Shown here: piece by piece, positions 1 through 7,010 of the stretch
How positions within the stretch are numbered: position 1 is the first letter of the stretch
Layout of the letters: each line of letters begins with the position of its first letter
Assembly (NCBI GenBank): GCA_037144255.1
Contig: JBAWXE010000051.1
Location: 1-18,606, forward strand
DNA length: 18,606 bases
DNA from: JBAWXE01 sp037144255
GTDB lineage: Bacteria > Bacteroidota > Bacteroidia > Chitinophagales > Chitinophagaceae
Reading direction: 5' to 3'
Notes under the pieces: generated by a model
What the model saw: the letters and a program-made list of their open reading frames with translations, nothing else
Told to the model about the DNA's origin: nothing
Databases searched by the model: none
Made by a program: the position numbers and the translations under genes

Positions 1-518
1 TGATCAAGCAATATACCATTTTACTCTTGCTGGCATTGATAGGTACAAGCACCAATGCTCAAGTAGCTGTGAAAACAGATGCAGAAAAACCTAAGATATA
101 TAACCCAAAGGCTAATGCAGAAGAAGAGATACACAATGCGGTAGTAAAAGCTGCTAAAGAGAATAAACATGTGCTCTTGCAAGTAGGTGGCAATTGGTGT
201 GTATGGTGTGTTCGTTTTAATAGTCTCGTCACACAAGATGTTGACCTAAAAAAACTATTGGATGATAATTATGAAATAGTGCATGTAAACTATAGTCCTG
301 AAAATACTAATGAAAAAGTATTGATGAATCTAGGTTATCCTCAACGTTTCGGGTTTCCGGTTTTTGTTGTATTAAATGGTAAAGGAGAAAGATTACATAC
401 TCAAAATTCAGGTTATTTGGAAGATGGTCAAGGACATAGCAAAAAGAAAGTAGCAGAGTTTCTGAATCATTGGTCGCCCAAAGCGCTAGATCCTAAAAAC
501 TACATCAAGGAAAAATAA
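1..518 (+). CDS. Periplasmic thioredoxin-like protein (start codon cut by window edge)
   Basis: A thioredoxin-fold protein that probably acts as a disulfide reductase or oxidoreductase outside the cytoplasm. The first two bases, TG, are followed in frame by codons for IKQYTILLLLALIGTSTNAQ. With one A just outside the window this gives an ATG start and a complete signal peptide ending in NAQ, for a protein of about 172 residues. An in-frame TTG at 27 lies inside the signal peptide and is not the start. The active site is C67-V-W-C70 within GGNWCVWC, a redox motif with an unusual middle pair. The cis-proline expected of the fold is P120 in FGFPVFVVL. The best family match is the secreted thioredoxin_7-like group. 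The GNAT gene follows after 18 bases and is probably co-transcribed. The physiological substrate cannot be read from the sequence. Confidence 0.85.
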   Translation, partial: IKQYTILLLLALIGTSTNAQVAVKTDAEKPKIYNPKANAEEEIHNAVVKAAKENKHVLLQVGGNWCVWCVRFNSLVTQDVDLKKLLDDNYEIVHVNYSPENTNEKVLMNLGYPQRFGFPVFVVLNGKGERLHTQNSGYLEDGQGHSKKKVAEFLNHWSPKALDPKNYIKEK

Positions 519-536
519 TTCTCTTACCTACTTTTT

Positions 537-1031
537 ATGCTTATTACCAGATATGCTTATTTAGCAGATATCCCTCTCATTAGAACATTGACATTTAAAG
601 TTTGGCCTCAAACCTATGCCCCTATTCTATCTGAAGAGCAGATAGCCTATATGTTGGATATGATGTATAGACCTATAGCATTGGAAAAACAAATGCAAAA
701 TGGGCATCAGTTTATTATTTGTTATGACGAGGAATTGCCAGTAGGGTTTGCATCTTATGAAGCAATGGATCAAGAAGTTTACAAGTTGCACAAAATTTAT
801 GTATTGGCCGACCAACAAGGAAAAGGCATCGGCAACCATATGTTACAATTCATAAAAAACGATATTACTAAAAAAGGGGGCGAAGCATTGGATCTGAATG
901 TGAACAGATATAACCAAACAGCCATTAGCTTCTATAACAAACAGGGATTCAATTTCTTAAAAGAAGAAGATATCCATATAGGTAAGAACTTCTTTATGAA
1001 TGACTATGTTTTGAGACTGGCATTAGTTTAA
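537..1031 (+). CDS. GNAT family N-acetyltransferase
   Basis: A cytoplasmic acetyltransferase that transfers an acetyl group from acetyl-CoA to an unknown amine. The 164-residue length is normal for a single GNAT domain. The acetyl-CoA pyrophosphate loop is Q94-GKGIG-99 after the beta-4 strand KLHKIYVLAD. The C-terminal NVNRYNQTAISFYNKQGF stretch (about 122-138) is the usual alpha-4/beta-6 region, where the aromatic residue before NKQGF packs near CoA. The N-terminal motif (TRYAYLADIPLIRTL) is typical of the family. It lies 18 bases after the thioredoxin-like gene. Its TAA overlaps the stop codon of queD on the other strand by four bases. The substrate could be a small molecule or a protein N-terminus; nothing here decides. 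Confidence 0.88.
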   Translation: MLITRYAYLADIPLIRTLTFKVWPQTYAPILSEEQIAYMLDMMYRPIALEKQMQNGHQFIICYDEELPVGFASYEAMDQEVYKLHKIYVLADQQGKGIGNHMLQFIKNDITKKGGEALDLNVNRYNQTAISFYNKQGFNFLKEEDIHIGKNFFMNDYVLRLALV

Positions 1032-1384
1032 TGCCCATCGTATATAACACCCGAGGTAGGTGTTTCATTGAGTTCTATTTTTTGCAATTGAGGTACACCT
1101 GGTTTAATATTATTCCATAACCATATCGCTATAGCCTCGCATGTAGGATTTTCAAGACCAGGTATATTATTCAGCATTTTGTGATCTACTTGGTCTATTA
1201 CGGGGCCTACCACTTCTTTCAGGTCAGAGAAATCCATTACCCAATTCAAGTCTTTTAACAAATTACCTTCAATAAATACCGTAAGCTGGTAAGTATGTCC
1301 ATGCATTTCCTTACACTTATGGCCATCAGGTACATTTGGCAAAAAATGAGCAGAATCGAATGTGAATTTCTTAAAAATGATCAT
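1028..1384 (-). CDS. queD: 6-carboxy-tetrahydropterin synthase (QueD / PTPS family)
   Basis: Converts 7,8-dihydroneopterin triphosphate to 6-carboxy-5,6,7,8-tetrahydropterin, an early step toward preQ0 and queuosine tRNA modification. At 118 residues it is one compact PTPS domain. The zinc ligands are visible as H13 (DSAHF) and H28 and H30 (MHGH). The catalytic Cys is C24, four residues before H28 (C-x3-HGH). D67/H68 in QVDHKML match the Asp-His part of the catalytic triad. NPTCE (79-83) is the usual substrate-pocket signature, and E107 near the C-terminus is the expected pterin anchor. No other queuosine gene (queC, queE, queF) is in the window. A perfect -7-like TATATTTG lies about 30 bases upstream at 1416-1423. 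The 3' end overlaps the convergent GNAT gene. A eukaryote-like 6-pyruvoyl-tetrahydropterin synthase is less likely given the Cys spacing and small size. Confidence 0.92.
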   Translation of the reverse strand: MIIFKKFTFDSAHFLPNVPDGHKCKEMHGHTYQLTVFIEGNLLKDLNWVMDFSDLKEVVGPVIDQVDHKMLNNIPGLENPTCEAIAIWLWNNIKPGVPQLQKIELNETPTSGVIYDGH

Positions 1385-1415
1385 ATAATATTATTTCACC
1401 TAGCTAAATCGGCTG

Positions 1416-1423
1416 CAAATATA
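1416..1423 (-). promoter_or_regulatory. Putative -7 element of queD
   Basis: Read on the minus strand this is TATATTTG, an exact match to the Bacteroidota -7 consensus TAnnTTTG, about 30 bases before the queD ATG. No TTG is seen at the usual -33 distance, so the call rests on one element. Confidence 0.35.
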
Positions 1424-1452
1424 CTGATAATGATTGCATGGCTGGCATGATA

Positions 1453-2004
1453 TTACTCATAAACGAGCTTACTTGTCTTGAAAAAAGCGATCCATTTCTT
1501 CTTCAGGTCTTCAGGAATAACTTTCTTTTTAATGGCAATTGAATTAGTAAACAATGCATCTCTGCCCTGTATCACAAACCACAATTCAGATTCCGGATGA
1601 TTGTCCTTTTTGTTTTTGGCCGATTCTATCTTAAATATGATCCATGGCCGTTTAGCTGTGTCGTTTTTCTCTATGAAAATGAGTTTAGGATTGATAGCAT
1701 CTTCTTGGGCAGATCCATACATGGAATTCATTGCAGCATCTACAGGAGTATTTATGATACCTTTAAAAGACATCATAGTGCCTTTTTCATTCCATTTTTC
1801 TAATGTTTCCCCTTCGTGTACCAACTCCACAATACTTACACCTTCATTTTCCTGATTATTAACTACTTTCCATTTGTCTTTAGAGGGCCAATCAAGCAGT
1901 AGGGACTCCATATTTTTATGTGGTTTCGACCCATTTTTAGGTAAAGTCTGTCCTTTTACCCCAATTATACTAATCAATAATAGAATTGTTATGATGTATT
2001 TCAT
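1453..2004 (-). CDS. Secreted protein of unknown function
   Basis: I do not recognise this 183-residue protein. It starts with a clear signal peptide (MKYIITILLLISIIGVKG, cleavage likely before Q19), has no lipobox, and shows no later membrane segment. The mature part is charged, with mixed strand-like and helical segments. A hydrophobic strand LIFIEKN is followed by RPWIIFKIES and ELWFVIQG, which suggests a small alpha/beta or beta-barrel-like domain. The C-terminus (PEDLKKKWIAFFKTSKL) looks helical. There are no cysteines in the mature chain and no catalytic motif I can name. It lies 68 bases upstream of queD on the same strand; the queD -7 motif sits in that gap, so the two may be transcribed separately. 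Its own promoter candidate is at 2017-2047. Confidence 0.8.
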   Translation of the reverse strand: MKYIITILLLISIIGVKGQTLPKNGSKPHKNMESLLLDWPSKDKWKVVNNQENEGVSIVELVHEGETLEKWNEKGTMMSFKGIINTPVDAAMNSMYGSAQEDAINPKLIFIEKNDTAKRPWIIFKIESAKNKKDNHPESELWFVIQGRDALFTNSIAIKKKVIPEDLKKKWIAFFKTSKLVYE

Positions 2005-2016
2005 ATTATATGTAGG

Positions 2017-2047
2017 TAAAAGTACTGTTATGTGGGCTATTATGCAA
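2017..2047 (-). promoter_or_regulatory. Putative Bacteroidota-type promoter of the secreted protein gene at 1453-2004
   Basis: On the minus strand a TTG (2045-2047) is followed after 20 bases by TACTTTTA (2017-2024), one mismatch from TAnnTTTG. The spacing fits the known -33/-7 arrangement of Bacteroidota primary sigma factors. It would give a very short untranslated leader before the ATG at 2004. Confidence 0.45.
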
Positions 2048-2209
2048 TTCTATGAAAATATGAAATAAGCAATAGAACGCATTTAAAAGTAATTGCAAAT
2101 ATTTTATGCTTTTCTTATCAATTGTAAATGCTGATAATTTATAGACTTTTCATAAATTACATGCGATTTTAATGCTTGAATGCGTTATATTTAAGAAGAA
2201 ATAAATACA

Positions 2210-2998
2210 ATGAAAAGGTTTAAATACATATTAATATTGGCTTGTGCAGCTCTGGCTATTACCAGTTGTAAAAAGAATGGCGATTCATCTACAAAGGGAT
2301 GTACCAATTTTCGTTCATTTAACTATAACCCTTCTGCTACTACCGATGATGGTAGTTGTCAAAATATGCAAGGGTGTTTAGATTATATATACTATCAGCA
2401 ATATTCAGGTTCTACCAGCAATACCTTCAAGGATACAGCTATTGACAATATGTTCTTTGGTGAGGTAGCTACTCAAAGATCATTTTTCAATATGGTATCA
2501 ACAGGTACTTTAGTAAGAGTATTGTATGAACCTAGTGCAGACCTGAAAAATGCCTATGCTGTAGTTAAAGATTCGGTAGGTACTATATTATTCGGTTACA
2601 ATATGTTTATGTATACCACCCAAAAATATGGGAACCTTCCATATATTGGGGTTCTAGCACATGAATTTGCACACAGGCTACAACAAACCCTTGGTTGGTT
2701 GGAAGCTAGCAGACCAGACCACAACGAACTAGAAGCGGATGCATATGCCGGATATTATATGTCATATATCAAGCAATGGCCTTGGTCGCAAGTACAATCT
2801 TATTACACAGATGTATATGCCGCAAGTACTTACAACTTTAATGATCCTGTATTTCATGGCACGCTTGATCAAAGATTAAAGGCTGCGCAGTTAGGTGTGA
2901 ATTCCGGTTCGGACGCATTATTACGAGGCGTTACGGTTTCTTTAGATTCTCTGCATCATCTTTTCAGTGGAAAAATAAGAACACAGATCGCTCCTTAA
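2210..2998 (+). CDS. Lipoprotein, putative zinc metallopeptidase (HExxH/ExxAD)
   Basis: A surface or periplasmic lipoprotein that probably hydrolyses peptides. The lipobox is I17-T-S-C20, followed by KK. After it comes a small disulfide-type module with C31, the core FNYNPSATTDDGSC (37-50) and C56. This short motif is common, often repeated, in Bacteroidota secreted proteins. The catalytic domain follows: HEFAH at 151-155 gives two zinc histidines and the general base E152. ELEAD at 173-177 supplies the likely third ligand, E173. HGTLDQR at 216-222 resembles the conserved HGxxxQR of the YpfJ-type 'neutral zinc metallopeptidase' group. At 262 residues it is complete. An Asp-box lipoprotein follows 59 bases later on the same strand. 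A -7-like TATATTTA is at 2186-2193. Family placement is inferred from motifs, and the substrate is unknown. Confidence 0.75.
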   Translation: MKRFKYILILACAALAITSCKKNGDSSTKGCTNFRSFNYNPSATTDDGSCQNMQGCLDYIYYQQYSGSTSNTFKDTAIDNMFFGEVATQRSFFNMVSTGTLVRVLYEPSADLKNAYAVVKDSVGTILFGYNMFMYTTQKYGNLPYIGVLAHEFAHRLQQTLGWLEASRPDHNELEADAYAGYYMSYIKQWPWSQVQSYYTDVYAASTYNFNDPVFHGTLDQRLKAAQLGVNSGSDALLRGVTVSLDSLHHLFSGKIRTQIAP

Positions 2999-3057
2999 TT
3001 CTGCTCAAAAAAATATTATTCTATAAAATCTGAGTGGTCAAACAATAACAGATCAGC

Positions 3058-4032
3058 ATGCGGCATATTGTTGCAATAATTGTAACGTTCATTTCAATTC
3101 TGTTTTTTGTTTCCTGCAAAAAAGACTTGTTACATTGGCAAAAGGCTCAAAAGATAGAAACCAATACAACAGACAGACTTAATAAGATACTTTTCATCAA
3201 CGATACGATAGGGTTCATTGTAGGTGGCCAACGCTTTGCTACAACTACTATATTATCCACTACAAATGGGGGTAGCTCTTGGCAAACCAACTCTTTTCCA
3301 CAAGCTGGTAAGGCATTATATGGCATTACTCAATCAGCTTCAGGTATTATTTATGCTATCGGATTCGAAGGCAAGATGATGACCAGTAATGATACAGGTA
3401 AAAGTTGGAATGATCATCAAATAGGTTACGAAGTACCATATACAGGGGTCGCTTTTGCTGATGCACACCGTGGCATACTAATAGGCGGCATCAATTTCGA
3501 ATCAGGCTTCTTAGTGCACATTAATGATAATGGAGTAATAAGCAGACAAGACTCTTTGGCTTATCAGCTAAATGATATAGAAATGCCAAGTGCAAGTACC
3601 GGATATATAGCAGGCTATGGTGTGATAATGAAAACTACAGATAGCTCAAGCACATGGAACTTACTGAATATAAATAACGACAATTTTGAAGCTGTATTTT
3701 GCAGAAGCGAAAATGATGTATGGACCTGCGGCTATGGTGGTAGTATATACCATACTACCAATGGCGGGGACAGCTGGGAGCAGATGCGAAATGGTAATGA
3801 CATAAACATACCTCGCTATCATTTGTTTGACATAATTTTCAAAGATGCGCTGAATGGATGGGCTGTAGGCGAAAACGGCTTAGTCATTCATACTGATGAT
3901 GGGGGACATCACTGGATGGAATATGACAAATTCACTGACCATATTATAAGAAGTGTAGCTTTTAGCCCTAATGGAGACTTATTAATGGCAGGGGATATGG
4001 GCACAGTATATAGATTATCTACAAAGCCCTGA
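3058..4032 (+). CDS. Lipoprotein with BNR/Asp-box beta-propeller (Ycf48-like)
   Basis: A lipid-anchored beta-propeller that is probably structural or binding rather than catalytic. The signal peptide ends in a lipobox, F17-V-S-C20, followed by KKD. Five Asp-box turns are visible: STTNGGSSW (67-75), TSNDTGKSW (109-117), KTTDSSSTW (192-200), HTTNGGDSW (232-240) and HTDDGGHHW (278-286). Each follows a hydrophobic strand, as in Ycf48/BNR repeats. The wider gap between the second and third boxes (about 117-192) probably holds one blade whose Asp-box has degenerated. The 324 residues are close to the length of a Ycf48-type propeller. The sialidase active-site arginines cannot be identified, so enzymatic activity is not supported. 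It lies downstream of the metallopeptidase lipoprotein and may share its transcript. Confidence 0.85.
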   Translation: MRHIVAIIVTFISILFFVSCKKDLLHWQKAQKIETNTTDRLNKILFINDTIGFIVGGQRFATTTILSTTNGGSSWQTNSFPQAGKALYGITQSASGIIYAIGFEGKMMTSNDTGKSWNDHQIGYEVPYTGVAFADAHRGILIGGINFESGFLVHINDNGVISRQDSLAYQLNDIEMPSASTGYIAGYGVIMKTTDSSSTWNLLNINNDNFEAVFCRSENDVWTCGYGGSIYHTTNGGDSWEQMRNGNDINIPRYHLFDIIFKDALNGWAVGENGLVIHTDDGGHHWMEYDKFTDHIIRSVAFSPNGDLLMAGDMGTVYRLSTKP

Positions 4033-4059
4033 TAATACATTCATATCTTTCCTAAATAG

Positions 4060-4092
4060 TTGACGTATTTGTATATACTCTTATTATTTTTG
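4060..4092 (+). promoter_or_regulatory. Putative lysS promoter
   Basis: TTG at 4060-4062 is followed after 22 bases by TATTTTTG at 4085-4092, an exact match to TAnnTTTG. The start codon is about 50 bases downstream, leaving an A/T-rich leader with no Shine-Dalgarno motif, as is usual in Bacteroidota. Confidence 0.5.
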
Positions 4093-4143
4093 CAGCCTCT
4101 AAGGTATTAAACCTTATTATTAAAATAAATCACAATCTAATAA

Positions 4144-5661
4144 ATGCAACAACTCAGCGAACAAGAAATAGTACGCCGCGAAAAGCTAAAGGAATTACAG
4201 GCATTGGGTATAGACCCATACCCTGCCCCATTGTATGAAATAACCCATACGGCTCAAGGGATAAAGGAACAGTATACTGATGAAAAGCAAGGGCAATTCA
4301 AATCTGTTTCTATAGCAGGCCGCATTATGGGTGTGCGTGATATGGGAAAAGCAAACTTTGCTGTGTTGCAAGATAGTACAGGTCGCATCCAAATATATAT
4401 CAAACGTGATGATATTTGCCCGGATGAAGACAAGACTTTATACAATACCGTTTGGAAAAAATTGTTGGATCTTGGAGATATCATAGGCGTAAAGGGATTT
4501 GTGTTTACAACAAAAACCGGCGAGACATCTATACATGTACAAGAGTTCACACTACTTACTAAGTCATTGCATCCTATGCCTATTGTAAAGGAAAAAGATG
4601 GTGAGGTATTTGATGCTGTTAGTGATCCTGAATTCAAATACCGTCAGCGTTATGCCGACCTGATAGTGAACCCTAGTGTACGTGATACTTTTGTAAAGAT
4701 CACAAAAATGAAAAATGCCATCCGTTCATTTCTTAACGAACGTGGTGCATTAGAAGTAGATACTCCTGTATTACAGAATATACCGGGCGGCGCTATAGCA
4801 CGCCCTTTTACAACACACCATAATGCATTGGACATTCCATTGTACTTGCGTATAGCTAATGAATTATATTTAAAACGCTTGATAGTAGGTGGCTTTGAGT
4901 GGGTTTACGAATTCAGCCGCAACTTCCGTAACGAAGGAATGGATCGTACTCACAATCCTGAATTCACTATACTAGAGTTTTATACAGCTTACAAAGATTA
5001 TCTGTGGATGATGAACATTACAGAACAAATGCTGGAAGAAACCGCAATTGCTACTAATGGCACTACACAAGTAACCATCAATGGTAAAACAATAGACTTT
5101 AAGGCTCCTTACAAACGTGTGAGCATATATGATGCTATCAAAGAACATACTGGAGTTGATATTTCAGGAATGGATGAGGCTGAATTGCGCGATGTGTGCA
5201 AGTCACTGAAACTTGATATTGATGAAAGTATGGGTAAAGGCAAATTGATAGACACCATCTTTGGAGAAAAATGTGAGGGTAACTATATACAACCTACTTT
5301 TATTATAGATTATCCTGTAGAAATGAGCCCCCTTACTAAGAAACATCGTAGTAAGCCGGGTTTGGTAGAGCGTTTCGAACTGATGATCAACGGAAAAGAA
5401 ATTGCCAATGCATATAGCGAGTTGAATGACCCTATCGATCAAAGAGACCGTTTTGAAGAACAAGTACGTTTGATGGAACGTGGCGACGACGAGGCAATGT
5501 TTATAGACTACGATTTCCTCAGAGCATTGGAATATGGTATGCCACCTACAGCAGGTATTGGTATTGGTATTGAACGATTAGCTATGCTACTTACCAGTCA
5601 GGTGTCTATACAGGATGTCTTATTGTTCCCGCAAATGAGACCTGAAAAGACGATAGAATAA
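4144..5661 (+). CDS. lysS: Lysyl-tRNA synthetase, class II
   Basis: Charges tRNA-Lys with lysine in the cytoplasm using ATP. The 505 residues match bacterial class II LysRS. The N-terminal OB-fold anticodon-binding domain (about 50-150) includes VSIAGRIMGVRDMGKANFAV. The catalytic domain begins near 170 with FKYRQRYADLIVN. Motif 2 is FRNEGMDRTHNPEF around 261-274, with the ATP-binding arginine at R262. Motif 3 is GIGIGIERLAML around 471-482, with R478. The segment between motifs 2 and 3 contains the usual SKPGLVERFELMINGKEIAN. The gene looks complete and ends in TAA before a strong hairpin terminator. It is preceded by its own promoter candidate, so it is probably a single-gene unit. Confidence 0.97.
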   Translation: MQQLSEQEIVRREKLKELQALGIDPYPAPLYEITHTAQGIKEQYTDEKQGQFKSVSIAGRIMGVRDMGKANFAVLQDSTGRIQIYIKRDDICPDEDKTLYNTVWKKLLDLGDIIGVKGFVFTTKTGETSIHVQEFTLLTKSLHPMPIVKEKDGEVFDAVSDPEFKYRQRYADLIVNPSVRDTFVKITKMKNAIRSFLNERGALEVDTPVLQNIPGGAIARPFTTHHNALDIPLYLRIANELYLKRLIVGGFEWVYEFSRNFRNEGMDRTHNPEFTILEFYTAYKDYLWMMNITEQMLEETAIATNGTTQVTINGKTIDFKAPYKRVSIYDAIKEHTGVDISGMDEAELRDVCKSLKLDIDESMGKGKLIDTIFGEKCEGNYIQPTFIIDYPVEMSPLTKKHRSKPGLVERFELMINGKEIANAYSELNDPIDQRDRFEEQVRLMERGDDEAMFIDYDFLRALEYGMPPTAGIGIGIERLAMLLTSQVSIQDVLLFPQMRPEKTIE

Positions 5662-5683
5662 ATAAAACATATATAAATTGAGC

Positions 5684-5717
5684 CCCGCGACCATTAAAAT
5701 CGCGGGTTTTATTTTTG
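5684..5717 (+). terminator. lysS terminator overlapping the next gene's -7 element
   Basis: A perfect 7-bp G/C-rich stem, CCCGCGA (5684-5690) with TCGCGGG (5700-5706) and a 9-base loop, is followed by TTTTATTTTT, as in an intrinsic terminator. The T-rich tail contains TATTTTTG (5710-5717), an exact match to the Bacteroidota -7 consensus, about 26 bases before the ATG of the DUF1684 gene. No TTG lies at normal -33 spacing; the region where it would sit is the terminator stem. Confidence 0.75.
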
Positions 5718-5742
5718 CAGGAACACTACTACCTTTATCTCT

Positions 5743-6351
5743 ATGAAAAAGGCATTATTACTCATTACCTTATGTTCATTATCTTTAGCTGTAAGTGCAC
5801 AGTCTTACAATAATATGATAACTGAATATCGTAAAAATTATAGGAAAGCATTTGTAACAGACCCCGAAAGTCCATTAAAACCAGCTGATACAGCTTTTCT
5901 AAGATTCTATAAAATAGACAAGAATTATTGTGTGGTTGCCACTTTACAAAGAACACCTAATGCAAAACCATTTGCTATACAAACACATAGTGGCAAGAGT
6001 AAATCATTCCGCCAATACGGAACATTGAGTTTTACTCTATTACACAAACCTTTGAAACTACAAGTGTATCAGAATATGATGTTCATAAATGACCCCCAAT
6101 ATAAGGATGAACTATTCATTCCATTTACTGATGATACCAACTATAAAGAGACTTATGGTGGTGGCAGATATATTGATATCTCGCTGAACGATATCAGAGA
6201 TAATAAAGTAATACTTGATTTTAATAAATGTTACAACCCTTTATGCGCATTTGCATCCGGGTTTTCATGCCCTATTCCGCCTAAAGAGAATAGCTTAAAA
6301 GTAGCAATAAGAGCTGGAGAACGATCATTTGGGAGGCCAACAAAGGAATAA
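5743..6351 (+). CDS. Secreted DUF1684 family protein
   Basis: A 202-residue exported protein with signal peptide MKKALLLITLCSLSLAVSA-Q. It matches the DUF1684 pattern: YGGGRYIDI (138-146), LDFNKCYNPLCAF (158-170), CPIPPKENSL (176-185) and IRAGE (189-193) near the end. The family is widespread in Bacteroidota and Actinobacteria but has no established biochemical role. C163, C168 and C176 are close together and could bind metal or form a disulfide, which is inference. The gene is complete and ends at the first base of a bidirectional terminator. Its probable -7 element is embedded in the lysS terminator tail, so it may be expressed both from its own promoter and by readthrough. Confidence 0.9.
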   Translation: MKKALLLITLCSLSLAVSAQSYNNMITEYRKNYRKAFVTDPESPLKPADTAFLRFYKIDKNYCVVATLQRTPNAKPFAIQTHSGKSKSFRQYGTLSFTLLHKPLKLQVYQNMMFINDPQYKDELFIPFTDDTNYKETYGGGRYIDISLNDIRDNKVILDFNKCYNPLCAFASGFSCPIPPKENSLKVAIRAGERSFGRPTKE

Positions 6352-6352
6352 A

Positions 6353-6384
6353 AAAAGAGCGACACCTTTTGTTGCCGCTCTTTT
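6353..6384. terminator. Bidirectional terminator between DUF1684 gene and ompH
   Basis: A perfect inverted repeat of AAAAGAGCG (6353-6361) and CGCTCTTTT (6376-6384) sits between convergent genes. Both arms end in A/T tracts, so it can act for the plus-strand DUF1684 gene and for the minus-strand ompH operon. Confidence 0.8.
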
Positions 6385-6402
6385 ATAAATAATTTGCGAA
6401 AA

Positions 6403-6957
6403 TTATTTCATCTTTTGCACAGAAGGAGTGCCTGTATCTTTTGCACCGTCTTTAATACCCAATTTAGCTTTCACTAAAGGAAGAATATTATCGCTTTCTC
6501 TTGCATACAAAAGAGATCCGCCACTTGCATCAAATACATAGTCGTAACCCTTTTCTTTAGCTACTTCTTTGATAGCCTTATCTGCTCTTTCCAATATTGG
6601 GCTATACAATTCTTGTTTTTTAGATGCTACTTTTTCCTGACCACTTTGTTGCAATCCTTGAATACGATTCTGAAGATCTTGAATTTCCTTCATCTTCACT
6701 TCCTTAATAGCATCAGTCATAGTCTTTTCACCTCCCTGAAATTCTTGTGCTTTCTTCTCATATTCCTTGCCCATTAACTCTAATTGATCTTGAAAAGATT
6801 TTGCATACACTTGCAGATCACCATCAGCTTTTTTCACTTCAGGTAAAAGAGATAATAACTCAGTGGAGTTGATATAACCAAATTTTGTTGCCGACTGAGC
6901 AATAACTGCATTGCCAAATAACACTCCGCATGCAAGAGATAAGATGAACTTTTTCAT
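6403..6957 (-). CDS. OmpH/Skp family periplasmic chaperone (distal copy)
   Basis: A periplasmic holdase that carries unfolded outer-membrane proteins toward the BAM complex. It has a signal peptide (MKKFILSLACGVLFGNAVIA-Q). A short strand, FGYINSTELLSLLPE, precedes a long heptad-rich coiled coil (about 43-115) rich in K, E and Q. The second part of the Skp body domain follows: KEKGYDYVFDASGGSLLYA (about 134-152). The 184 residues are typical. After the domain there is a 16-residue low-complexity tail (DGAKDTGTPSVQKMK) that the upstream paralogue lacks. It is the last gene of the uppS–bamA–ompH–ompH cluster, 53 bases after its paralogue and ahead of the terminator at 6353-6384. Confidence 0.92.
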   Translation of the reverse strand: MKKFILSLACGVLFGNAVIAQSATKFGYINSTELLSLLPEVKKADGDLQVYAKSFQDQLELMGKEYEKKAQEFQGGEKTMTDAIKEVKMKEIQDLQNRIQGLQQSGQEKVASKKQELYSPILERADKAIKEVAKEKGYDYVFDASGGSLLYARESDNILPLVKAKLGIKDGAKDTGTPSVQKMK

Positions 6958-7010
6958 TTTTAAGTTATGGGATTTTTATATGATTTAAAAGCTTTGCAAA
7001 GTAAAGGTCA

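Noticed and set aside
1385..1452. preQ1 riboswitch upstream of queD
   Set aside because: The leader contains a TAGCTA-like stretch, but the conserved stem, C-rich loop and A-rich 3' pairing of preQ1 riboswitches are not present.
3058..4032. Sialidase activity for the Asp-box lipoprotein
   Set aside because: Asp-boxes occur in many propellers; the arginine triad, tyrosine and FRIP motif of sialidases could not be located.
4254..4637. Antisense open frame opposite lysS
   Set aside because: No start context, no family resemblance, and fully inside lysS, which is certain.
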